Shown: positions 50,888 to 61,673 of the stretch, in pieces
How the letters are laid out: every line of letters begins with the position of its first letter
Position numbering within the stretch: position 1 is the stretch's first letter
Origin: Umbelopsis isabellina
Taxonomy: Eukaryota > Mucoromycota > Umbelopsidomycetes > Umbelopsidales > Umbelopsidaceae
Length of the DNA stretch: 64,000 nucleotides
Direction: 5' to 3'
Assembly: GCA_016758905.1 (NCBI GenBank)
Contig: JAEPQZ010000021.1
Location: 124,001-188,000, forward strand
Program-made: the position numbers and the translations under genes
The notes under the pieces: model-generated
Seen by the model: only the letters and a program-made list of their open reading frames with translations
Told to the model about the DNA's origin: nothing
The model's database searches: none

Positions 50888-52552
50888 TTAGAACACGTAG
50901 GGAACAAAGATGTAGGGAACACGCTCGCAGTATCTGTCCCAGTCCTTGCCGTACTTCTTGGCGCAACGCTCCATATCGCGAGTGACACGGTGGGTGAGCA
51001 CGCACAAGAAGAAACAGAAATAGAAGTAGGGCAAGAAAGATCCAAACCCTGTGATCAACCCCCAAGAAATGGCCATGACCAAATCAGCAGTATAGTGCGG
51101 CTTGCGCACAACACCCCACCAGCCGTCAGTCAAAAGCAAGTTACCGTGAGCAGTCTTAATATAGCTGGGGTTCTTGATATGGCCATAAGGCAATTGAGGG
51201 AAAGTGTTGCGGACAATGAATGAGCCGTTTTGTTCCATACGGAATCGGTTCTTTTGCGAGTTACCAGTGTCAAAGATGTAGTAAGCGGCCAAAAGAGCGG
51301 TGAAAAGGAACACGGTGAAAGCCCAGGAATGAGTAATGGCAATACCGGTAGTTTGTTCAAACTTCATCAAATAAATGGAGGCGTAGCAGTAGGTGAATGG
51401 GACACCAGCCATGTTCCAGAAGATCAACATGAAGCCTGTAAAAAAGTTGACGAGGACACATGATGTTTGGTTAACATTGTTTCCTATAACAACTGTATAT
51501 GTGTCTCATCATGTAACTTACCATCCTTCTCGTAAAAGATATCCCAGGATGTAGGAATACATTCTTCACCCTTTTGGCAGGCGTTGACATACAAAAAGTG
51601 AGCGAGGACCATGAAAGCTGCGGGTCCAGTGACGTAACCTCTGGTTTCATATTGCTTGAGAGCGCAAGACAAAGAAATATAGAAGAGAATGGGCCAGGGG
51701 ACACGAATCTCCGCCCACATCTTAAGGTCCAAAATACCAACGCGAGGATTCAAGCAGGCGCCCATAAAGTAATCATAGAAGAAGTTACCAGACATTCTGT
51801 GGTTGGTGCCCAAGATGGTGGACATAACATACACGGAAGTGGTCAAGAAGAAACCCCACATGATGGCGATGGTCATAATGTGGCCAAAGTTATCGATAAT
51901 CTCGGTCAATCTGAAAATGCCAGTAACGTGGAGAACAGCGGACAACACCAACAAAAAGTACCATGCGGCAATACCATTGCAGAGATACTTGAGCTATTTT
52001 TGTTTGAAAAGGAATAATAAACATGCGAGATGAGTAAACATGTAAAAAAGTCGGTGTTACGCACAGCCATTTGAAACAACCCTGCTGTGTAATTTTCCGT
52101 GACACCATTCCGATCATCACCATACACCACTATTTACTTACCCTCTTGCCTTGCAACGAAGGAATGGGAAGACCCTCAACAACCGGTCCAGGCATGGTAT
52201 AAGCCAAGATGACTGAGATAAAGATATAGCCGAGATAGATTTTAGCAGCATACCACGTAGGGCACGCGTCTTTAGCAATAGCAGCCCAAATATCATTCCA
52301 GAAGAAAGCCTTGATGCCATCCATGGAGAACACAGCAGGCACAATCAACTTTCCTTGGTGATATTCTAAGCAAACCCAAAAGTAATACATGAGTGAAGGG
52401 AAACCAAGCATCATTCCCACCACGCCGATAGGACCACCAAACTCATAAACAATCTCATTGTCGAGCTTGAGGTCGAGGTCGGTCACCTTTGACTTGAACA
52501 AAGGCACTCCGTTAGCGGGAGCTGACTTAGCTTCTGTCTTTTGTCCAGCCAT
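50888..52552 (-). CDS. ERG4: ERG4 delta(24(28))-sterol reductase
   Basis: Last step of ergosterol synthesis: NADPH reduction of ergosta-5,7,22,24(28)-tetraenol to ergosterol in the ER. About 480 aa, three or four exons, many membrane segments. Family signatures: MWGFFLTTSVYVMSTILGTN, MSGNFFYDYFMGACLNPRVG, DLKMWAEIRVPWPILFYISL, CIPTSWDIFYEKDGFMLIFW, NMAGVPFTYCYASIYL, LLTDGWWGVVRKPHYTADLV and the C-terminus RCAKKYGKDWDRYCERVPY. The NPRVG and CKK-type C-terminal sterol-reductase motifs and the tail VPYIFVPYVF are ERG4/ERG24-type; the CIPTSWDIFYEK segment favours ERG4 over ERG24. Start at MAGQKTEAKS. Confidence 0.93.
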
Positions 52553-53952
52553 ATGGTTTAGAAGTAGTCGTTTTGAAAGACAAGCAGGGGAGGAAAGTAA
52601 GAGAAGGAAGAGAAGACGAGAGAAAAAAAAAAAAAAAGGGTTAAGTCCAATCGTGGTTTTGTTTAAATAATTTATATAATTTTTTTTGGCCTCCAATAAT
52701 TTGGATGACCGTTTGTCGTACTGCTTCCCTGCTTTATAATTGTCCAGCTTTGGGATTTTTAGGCCGGCAATGGATTTTATGTGTTTCCCTGGAAAAATCA
52801 TGCTATATGTACCAAAAAAATCTCCCACCTCCTCACACACCCCGTTTCAGCCCTTTCATACCCACTTCCGTGCATCGTTCTTCTTTCTGACAATTGAATG
52901 CCTTTGACGTTTTGACGTAGCGGAGACTGGGTTAATTAACATCCGGACAAACCATTATAGCGACACTTTTTTTTGCCCCCGTCGTGTTACGGCCGCGGTG
53001 ACCGATACCGTCCAATAGCAAGCCCGCATTGAATTCTGTCTCAGCTGGGATTTTATGGTTGCGTGTTTGCTGCCCGGACCATCGACAGCTGTATGAAACT
53101 AACGCGACCTACATGGGGAAGTGCTTCCTTGTGTGTAGTACATACAGAAAAATTTGAGACAATGGAATTGCGGTATAAGCTGTTGACATAAAGGGCGGAG
53201 GGGGAGTTTTCATGCTTCAAGCCTAAATTGGTATAAATCCATACCCTTATATCATTAGCATTAAAGGCTGAATCAGCTTGACCTTTGTGTGGCCTTGCTT
53301 CTTAGTAACATCCACATTATGCATTGCGGTACGACACTCCGGTAGAAGCAATTCTCATGACCCGTTTGGATATGATTGTCCTCCTTTCTTCACGGTGCCT
53401 TCAGATGATAATATCATTGTAGAACCCATTTGGTAAAGGTAAAAGACCACTTATGTATGCGTAGTAAACTGTGTAGAGATCTTTTGAATATTGACTGTAT
53501 ATCATCTGCAGATTTTCTTGATAGTTGCATTGTTGAACAGTTCAATCTGAAGAGGATGACAATGATCATGGTCAATCAATGCATAGAGTCCAAGTGTTTA
53601 CCATTGATTGTAAAAATGCGTCCCCATCAAAAGGCATATGAAATGGCACAAACAATGCAATATCTTCTCAGTGTGACAAGTTGGCCAACATCTGTCAAGA
53701 TTGCCTTTCAACTAGAATTTTGACCGGATAATGCTATGCTCTCTTTGTAGGCTTGAGGTATTCGTTTGAGTGCAAAAATTGTGGTGTGATGCGGTCCTTC
53801 CAAAATGGACTTTTCTGCAATTGGGTAGCGCTGACCCAACAAACAACAAAAAAAATTCAGGCTGACGGCACTAGAGCATAACACCTTATAGACTCTATTC
53901 CTATTCCTCCCCTTTCATATTTATTTCCTTGTTAAAATATTCACACTGTATA
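52553..53952. promoter_or_regulatory. Divergent region ERG4 (-) / eIF4E2 (+)
   Basis: 1.4 kb between head-to-head genes. Near ERG4 there is an A run and GA-rich patch. In the middle a CCGCGG/CGGTGACCG patch occurs near 52990. An unexplained 97-codon open frame lies at 53430-53723 (no ATG start). Confidence 0.45.
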
Positions 53953-55092
53953 ATGGACACGGCACAATCCGTAGACTGGACCTCTTCTGACGTATCAAGG
54001 TACGAGAATGAGCATGTTTCAGCCGAGATCTCGAGACGTGTAAAAACCCAAATCTCGAAAAACTTTTTTTTTCTTAAAGCCTAACTGACACTCTACACCC
54101 TTCTCCTGTATTTCTTTTCCAGCCAATATCTAGAAAATATTGTAACAGCTGGCAAGCGATCTAATACCAGCAACAGCATCAGCCTCACTCCCATGACCCC
54201 CGTCTTCTCTTCTGCAACCTCCACGGGCAAACCGCTCAAATCATCCAGCGAAGGACTGACGATCAAATTGTTAGATCAGAACACACACGAGGACCAAAGA
54301 CACCCATTACGCTACACCTGGGTGTTCTGGTTTATGCATCGTCCACCGGGTGCCAAGATCACCAACTATGAAAGTGGAATGAAGAAAATTGCCACGGTGT
54401 CATCGGTAAGTGTCAAGGGGGTTGGCGCATGTTGGTCGGCTCGAGACCCACGATCACTGACTCGATTCACTGACCCATAATGCCAAACCAAACAGATAGA
54501 AGACTTTTGGGCAGTTTATAGCCATCTAAAACGTCCACACGAGCTACCAAACATAAGCGACTACCACATGTTCAAGCATGGTGTCAGACCTGTTTGGGAG
54601 GTAAAGTTTGACAACCAAGGGTGAATTCTGTCACCGCATGCCGTAAATGTCTCAGCCCTAATTCCTTTGTTTGACAGGACGCTATGAATGTGAATGGTGG
54701 AAAGTGGATTGTACGCCTAAAGAAGGGATTGGCAAGCCGGTATTGGGAATCTCTGGTAAGTATTCGTTTGACGGTCCAGAAATTTGTAGGTGTGTGGGAC
54801 ATCCCCTCCGTTAATCTCATTAAATTTTGGACATATATAGACAATGGCTATCATTGGCGACCAATTCGACGTTGGGCAAGAAATCTGTGGAGCTGTGTTG
54901 TCAATCCGTGGTGCCGAAGACATCTTGTCCGTTTGGAATCAGAGTGCGCGCGAAGGACGAACTAATTTGAAAATTAGAGATACTTTGAAAAAGGTTCTGA
55001 ACTTGCCACCAGACACCATCATGGAATACAAAACCCACAACGATTCTCTGAACGACAACTCCAGTTTCCGTAATACCGATATCTTTCGATAA
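53953..55092 (+). CDS. eIF4E2/4EHP-type (class II) cap-binding protein
   Basis: mRNA 5'-cap-binding factor of the 4EHP class, which usually represses translation because it binds eIF4G poorly. Five exons (53953-53999, 54123-54405, 54496-54600, 54678-54755, 54841-55092) give 254 aa. After a Ser/Thr-rich N-terminus comes the eIF4E core: HPLRYTWVFWFMHRPPG, MKKIATVSSIEDFWAVYSHL, MFKHGVRPVWE, GGKWIVRLKKGLASRYWESL, GDQFDVGQEICGAVLSIRG and LNLPPDTIMEYKTHNDSL. The ASRYWESL and LNLPPDTIMEYKTH motifs match animal eIF4E2. The position of eIF4E Trp56 is a Tyr (NYESGM), as in class II. Seven further residues follow the core. Confidence 0.88.
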
Positions 55093-55374
55093 ATCCAGCA
55101 AACCCCAAAAAGAGACCAATGCTACCCCGCTCTTTTGTTCGTGTATTATAAAACAACACTAATTGGTGTTTCAACAAACATCAGAAGAGAAAAATAAAAA
55201 GTATAAAAAATAACTAGAAGCAAAGCAAAGGCAGAAAGTGACACTTGGCACCATATTAGCAAAAGAAAAAGCTTGTGGAATTATACAGGGCCCTGTGTTA
55301 AGGGCGGGCGGCGTCCGTTAACCAATTTACACCGAGGGATTATGCTCGGAATCAAGTTTTCCTAATACCCCATA
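55093..55374. other. Convergent spacer, eIF4E2 / R3H-type gene
   Basis: 282 bp tail to tail, with AATAAA near 55193. Nothing else. Confidence 0.45.
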
Positions 55375-56370
55375 TTACCTGAACAGATAGCTATAGAACG
55401 ATTTGTCTGGGGTGGTGTTGATAGTAGGGGATGGCAGGGATGACGATTCTAATTCGGCTTTGCCATCCAGAGTAAACTTTGTTAGGTGTTCGGCGTGCTC
55501 TGGATAACACACGTAGGTAAGTCTTCTTTGGTCTTGTGTTGTGGTACCTGTTGCACAAAGCTTTAGAAACAATGAACACGTGGGGGCCGAACATTGGGAA
55601 AAGTTAACACTCACTGAAGGAAGAGAGATTATAGAATTGTGACATAGTGTGCACAATCCATCGAGAGAATCGGTCTCCAATTTCCCATACCAGATACACT
55701 GAGTGTTCATTTGACTGCGGTATCACCTCCGATGATGGCGCAGTCTCTGTAGGTTGAGACTTTGCGCTTTCGTCCACTAACACCCAGTCCTGTTCTAGAC
55801 TATCTACGTCCTTAATGATCGATCGTTCCATGAACTGTCGAATTTGCTCATCATAAAACGCTACTAGACCTTGGGGAATATGGGATTTTTTAAGGTCATG
55901 GCGAACACTTCGCTGTAATGGATGAGGGTCCTCAGTATGAGAAAAAGTAGGTAATTCCATTGATCGACATGCTCGATCAATATCTTCTGAAGTGACATTA
56001 GCGATGGCTTCATCATCTGTCCAATGAAACTTTGGACGTTCAGCATAGCCCGGAGGTCTTAAATCCGCTGGATTTAGTTTGGCAAATGGATGGTCGGTGA
56101 AGTTATCTGGCACAGGGAAAATCATTGAGCAAAGGATGAAACCCTACTAACAATTTAAATGGACTCATCCATTCTATAATTCTTACTGTTATCCCATCTT
56201 TGCCGCCGTCGGCTGCCTTCTTTACCGACGAGCAACTGATTGCGCTTGGCGAGAGAATCTCTCTCCAACCAAAAGCGCTTTTTTCTTTCTTGAGCCAGGG
56301 CGGATGCATGGGTGTGGTCCTGAACAGGAGAGCTTGTAGTTGTAGTAAATATTACACTTGACGAGAGCAT
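55375..56370 (-). CDS. R3H-associated domain protein (R3HDM4-like)
   Basis: Predicted single-stranded nucleic-acid-binding protein. Three exons. The N-terminus holds an R3H-associated-type segment (RRRQRWDNNNFTDHPFAKLN, with basic residues before W-D-N). A middle region follows (YAERPKFHWTDDEAIANVTS; LVAFYDEQIRQFMERSI; EQDWVLVDES). The C-terminal part RFSRWIVHTMSQFYNLSSFS with RRLTYVCYPEHAEHL resembles an R3H fold. The start is the ATG at 56370 (MLSSSVIF); an in-frame TTG seven codons upstream is ignored. Assignment is by weak similarity, so a different small RNA-binding family is possible. Confidence 0.6.
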
Positions 56371-56666
56371 AGTGCTGTCTTGGTTTAACAATGTAAGGAA
56401 GGAAATGTCCTAAGCAATAGGAACAGTAAGATAAAGTGGTTTTTATATATGAAACATTTTTAATATAAATTTAAAGAATTGCTTTTTGGCTTAAGGCGCT
56501 GATCAGAAAAGCCGACAAGTGTCAATTTGAGAAGAGCTGCAGACAGAAAAAAAACAAGTGTCGCTTCTGCACTGGGGTCTGGCCCTCGACTCTTTCTTAA
56601 TTTAACTTCAAAATCACCCTTTCGGTGCAGCCACATTACACTTCTTCAACATATCTTTTGAACAGA

Positions 56667-58053
56667 ATGGGTCAAGCAAAGAGCAAGGAAAACCAACAGC
56701 TGGCTCGATCCACCCATTGTAACGTTTCATTCACCGTTTGTTCTATTCTTTCTTCCACCTTCTTGGCTGACCTTTTTTTTTCCATTGCCCCCTTAGTTTC
56801 GGCAAAGGAGATCGACAACATTCGACAAAACTTTGAAAAAGCAAACGCAACTGTTGATAAGACTGGTATCAGTGAAGATGAATTTAAAGAGGTAGGTGAT
56901 GCTTGCTATTCCCGCATGAATTCCCATCACCTCTCCTGCCGCCATAACTAAATGATAACTCTTTTTGATAGACGGTGCGAAAATATGTGCCTGACGTATG
57001 TCCTGAAGATGATGTTTTCTTCAATCGTCTTTATGCGGCTTTCGATGTCGAGAACAGTAAACATATTGGTTTTCGGTGAGTTTTTTTATAATGCACCAAG
57101 GTTTGATACGAGATCGACCAAAAAGCTAAAACGAGTCCAATGTCCGATATCACTCAGCGAATTTGTGGACGGGCTTAGTGTCTTTATGAAAGGAACTCCA
57201 GAAGAAAAACTCGAGTGTAAGTTGGCCCTTTACAACAGCTATGTCGTTTTTACTCGAAACTCAATTAACGCTATTTTCGTAGTATCGTTTAAATTATATG
57301 ATATGGATCATGATGGTTACCTAACACAAGCCGAGCTTGAACGAGTCATGACTCAATTGGTACGTGACCCGTCTTCCCTTGGCATGCTCAAACCCAAAAA
57401 AAAAAAAAATCCTTTACTATCATGCAAACTAAACCGAATTCTTGTTTTATGTAGTCTGTAACCTTTTCACAGGACGATCAAACCAATGAAATTCGAGAAT
57501 TGATCACTAGGATGTTTGAAGACGTCGACGTCAATGGTGATGGAAAATTGGTAAATCTATATAGCTCATTTTGGTTTGACGCTAGCATTCGTTATCGGGC
57601 TTTGGTTTATTAACATTTGAGTATTAGTCACTACATGAGTATAAACTATCAGCCATGAAAGAACCTCTGATTGTGGACTTTTTGGAGCAATTTCTAGCGA
57701 ATCATCATTTATCACAACAACCACGACCTCCTTCTCGCCCGGCCTCCATTCGCTCCATACATTCAGTGCGATCTCCCGGGTCACCTTCCAGTCAACGCCT
57801 GTCTGTCAGGCTCTCGCAGGCCGAGCTTTTGGACTACACACACCAGCATCAAAAACTGAATAGTGTCAACAACACTCCTTCTCATAGCCCGAGATCGTCG
57901 AACGCTCCTTCTAGTCCATCTCGAAGCAATAGCCCAGTTACTAGCATCAGTGGTACCACCAACAACGGGCCTAATACTAATAAGCGATCGAGCGAACGGC
58001 TAAGTCGTGGTGTCAGTCATGGCAGCCTTGATGCCGCCCTCAACACTCTCTAA
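56667..58053 (+). CDS. N-myristoylated EF-hand calcium sensor with Ser-rich tail
   Basis: Calcium-binding protein of 296 aa in seven exons (56667-56718, 56797-56891, 56972-57075, 57158-57216, 57283-57359, 57473-57550, 57628-58053). The start MGQAKSKEN is a strong N-myristoylation signal (Gly2, Lys5, Ser6). Four EF-hand helices are visible. EF3 (DMDHDGYLTQAE) and EF4 (DVDVNGDGKLSLHEY) have canonical loops; EF2 (DVENSKHIGFREF) is degenerate. FVDGLSVFMKGTPEEKLELS matches the CBL/calcineurin-B/NCS/calaxin linker. Residues from about 190 form a Ser/Pro/Arg-rich tail (SRPASIRSIHSVRSPGSPSS) that these families lack. Exact family is unsettled. Confidence 0.8.
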
Positions 58054-58570
58054 TAAATTATCCTGTATGATATTCCCCCGCACTCCAGCTTTTTATTTTT
58101 GTTGCAGTTTGATAATCAATGGTGTGGAATCATAATGGATTCTCACGAATCTTTTCGTGATGCTGTACTAGGTAGCTTTGTTTGCTTTTCTCCAACTGCG
58201 TAACTATAACTTTTTAAACGACAACCCATAACAGACGGAGTGCTTGTCGAATTTGTCTTAAAATAGCATGCTGCAAGGGATGGCTGATCTCATGCTTGGT
58301 TATAATTGATCCTTAGTTGTAGTGATATTTTTGAATTGCTTTTCGGTTTTATGTCGGTTTTGACTGAGACGGACGAAAGGGACTGACTGCCTGCGATTAT
58401 GGCCAATTTTGAGTGCGCTGTGCGGAGTTTTAACCGACAAGAGTTTTGGCACAGTGGCAAGCTGAATCTAGTAAATCTTCCTTTTTCATTTCCACCAAGG
58501 TACTGACCCATCAACTGAAAGCATCCATCCATCCATCCAACTATGCCATTGACACGATATCACTCTTTAG
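58054..58570. other. RPL12 promoter region
   Basis: 517 bp with a (CATC)4-type repeat at 58522-58539 close to the start. No ORF supported. Confidence 0.45.
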
Positions 58571-59283
58571 ATGCCCCCTAAGGTCGATCCTAACGAAGTC
58601 AAGATCATCACTCTCCGCGCCACTGGTGGTGAAGTACGTACATTCAGCCATTTTTTAAATACATTTTTGACCATTCGACCATTTTCGCCATTTATCCATG
58701 TTGCAATGGAATCGACGGTTTCTTCCAACCATTTACATATCATTAACTAATCACTGTTACCTCTTACCAGGTTGGTGCTTCTTCCGCTCTTGCTCCCAAG
58801 ATCGGTCCTCTCGGTCTTTCCCCCAAGAAGGTCGGAGAAGATATTGCCAAGGGTACTGCTGACTGGAAGGGTCTCCGTGTCACTGTTCAATTGACCATCC
58901 AAAACCGTCAAGCTCAAGTTTCCGTTGTTCCCTCCGCCTCTTCCTTGGTCATCAAGGCTCTTAAGGAGCCCCCGCGTGACCGCAAGAAGGAGAAGAACGT
59001 CAAGCACTCTGGTAACATCACCATTGACGACGTTATTGAGATCGCTCGCATCATGCGCTACAAGTCTCTTGCACGTGAGCTCAAGGGTACCGTCAAGGAA
59101 ATCTTGGGAACTGCTTTCTCCGTTGGCTGCACTGTCGATGGTCAAAACCCCAAGGATGTCGGTGATGCTATCGATGCTGGTGAAGTCGAGATTCCCGTAA
59201 GTTTTGCTAGTGCAAGCTTTTTTTTTAATTACTCTCGTCAAGGTTTTTGAAACTAACTCGCTTTCTATCTACAGGAGAACTAA
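58571..59283 (+). CDS. RPL12: Cytosolic ribosomal protein L12 (uL11)
   Basis: 60S stalk-base protein, 165 aa, the usual length. Three exons: 58571-58633 ([20 protein letters not shown]), 58771-59196 ([78 protein letters not shown]) and 59275-59283, which encodes only Glu-Asn-stop. The codon use is strongly biased to GTC, AAG and CTC/CTT compared with neighbours, as expected for a highly expressed gene. The CDS ends 156 bp from the convergent oxidoreductase. Confidence 0.97.
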
Positions 59284-59439
59284 ATGCTTGGAATCACAAC
59301 TTTTTCCTTATCATTTTGGAGGACAATAACAATTCACAAATAAAAAATTTACAGAAACACATCTCGTTGTAAGATGCTAATGATTTGTTATAATGGTTTT
59401 GGTCTTTCAGAGGAAATCAACAATGATCGATATGTTGAT

Positions 59440-61025
59440 TTATTCAATCTTGAGCACAACTTTACCCATGGACTGATCGCTTTCAAGATATTTGTGACTT
59501 TCAATCACATCTTTCCAGTTGTACACCTTGTCAATAAGAATACGCAAGTGATCGTGACCAGGTTTAGCTAAATGATCTTGGACGACATTCTTCTCGACTG
59601 CATCACGCAAACGAGCTTGATATTCGAGTGATCTACTTCGAAGTGCTGAGCCTTCAATCTGTAACGCGAATTATAAGTCAATTGTACAATCATGTTTTTA
59701 AGACCTTTTGGGTTAAATGAACCATACCCTCAATCTCTTCTTAAGCATCAAGGCAAGATTGGCTTTCTCTACGACAGGACCTGTATAAGTTTTAAAGTTA
59801 GCATGTTGAGCACTACATGATGTTTGGCTGCCAGTAGTCTTGTTCATTTACCGCTTAAGAAAGCAAGGATAACCATGTGGCCATCCACAGCCAGGCTCTC
59901 GAGGTTTTGGCTAAAGTAGTTTTTGCCAATGAAGTCGACAATGACATCGACACCTTGGCCATTGTTGTACTCTGACAGCTAAAGCAATTGTGTCAGATTC
60001 GGGGATGTCTTTTTTCGGTGTTGCAAGTTGACATGCGGTTTTACCTCTTTAGCCCAGTCACCTTTTTTATAATTAAAGCCCTTCGTTGCGCCCAGCTCCT
60101 CGCAAAACTTTACTTTCTCGTCCGATCCAACAGTAACAAAGATCTTGCTCCTGGAAAAAAGCGAGGAGCACGTTATAAAGACAAGCCGACTATAAATATC
60201 TGCCCGACAAGCGTCACAAACTTACGCCCCGTATAGCTTTGCAAGCTGCACGCAAGAAGTGCCGACCGAAGATGCGCCAGCGTGGATCATAACAGATTGA
60301 CCTTTTTGGAAACCAGCAACAAAGAACAAGGCTTGATATGCTGTGAACCATGTTTCAGGTATAGTGGCAGCCTCCTCATAGCTCATGCCTTCGGGCTTAT
60401 GCATAGCAAGCTCTTGTTGGATCACAGCATACTGCAAGCATGAATACACATTCAACTTAACTGTTGTACATTAACAAATTTCTATATCCTTTTTTATACC
60501 TCTGCATATCCACCACCTGGCAAAAGACCAAACACTGCATCGCCAACCTTAAAGTTCTTGACTGTATGGTAAAGGGTCAGCGACTTGTGATCGAGTTTAT
60601 CAGTACCTCATGCTCAAGCTTTGCTTTAAAACTACTTACCGTCTTTTCCAATATCTTCAACAGTTCCGGATACCTCGACACCCAAGATCTCACTAGCTCC
60701 TGGAGGAGGAGGATACATGCCACGGCGTTGCACGAGATCCATGCGATTGAGTGCAAACGCTTTCACCTATGAATAATCTGTTGAGTTCTTTGGCCCCTAT
60801 TAACCAGTTTAAACCCTAAAAAAATGACAATGCTCAATACCTTGACGAGTATTTGCGTGGCTGTAGGACTGGGCTTCTCATATTCTCCAATAAACAACTC
60901 TTCGGCTTCACCTACAAAGAGTGATAGCTGAATAAGCGTGCCATTCAACAAGCGAGCAAGCGATTTCGCGACCACTTGGAAAGCAAGTTGTACGAACCTG
61001 GTTTCTTGATTTGAACGGCTTTCAT
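59440..61025 (-). CDS. PIG3-like NADPH:quinone oxidoreductase (MDR superfamily)
   Basis: Zinc-independent medium-chain reductase that reduces quinones or enones with NADPH. About 330 aa, many short exons. MKAVQIKKP, then [91 protein letters not shown] and [20 protein letters not shown]. The [19 protein letters not shown] motif is the nucleotide-binding loop. Later [38 protein letters not shown] and GKVVLKIE at the end. The [17 protein letters not shown] and VDFIG motifs place it with TP53I3/PIG3. No zinc-ligand Cys cluster. The first exon is 28 nt. Confidence 0.88.
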
Positions 61026-61673
61026 TCTGTTGACAGTATACGATAGTATGAACCTTTGCAGTGAAAGTTCAGCCCGAGAGCTTTTATGCCAGGCTGGTGT
61101 GACTGTCAGTTTTGATGCCCAGCTGCAGTTCAGTATAATGCTTACAAATGTCAGATCAAGCAACGCGTATGCCTATCCTAAATCCGAGTAATATCTCCTG
61201 ATGTCAGCACCGTTAGTTAGCGCATAACGATTTTGATGATGCCTCCATAATTTCAAGTAAAATATTGCCTGCCAAGATAGCTATCAGGTTCTATGCAGGC
61301 GTATTTAGGGCAAGGATACGTAAAACGCCAAAGTAAAACCAAAACATAATTAAAAGTTGATGAGCAGTGTACAATAGTTGACAACGATGTCACTGTTGAT
61401 GTTTTTTATTATCATCGGGATAGCTTTGGGTGAGCTTAAATCAAATACCCGATGAGATCGGCCACTGGAATAGCCTGTCATACTGCCCAAAAAACTTCAA
61501 TGGGAACGTCTTTGGTGAAATTGTAAAGCCAGCGACCCTACCCAAAACGAAAATTTGGATCAAAGTACGACTTATAAAAATTATAATGACTTATAGTGGT
61601 AGCGACGGTGGTCAATCACTATAAATCTAGCTATCTTTCGTTCCGCTCTTGTTAGATAGCTATTGGAGTTGGA
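61026..61673. promoter_or_regulatory. Divergent promoter, PIG3-like (-) / chitin synthase (+)
   Basis: 648 bp head-to-head, AT-rich with a TATAAAA at 61569 about 100 bp before the chitin synthase ATG. Confidence 0.5.
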
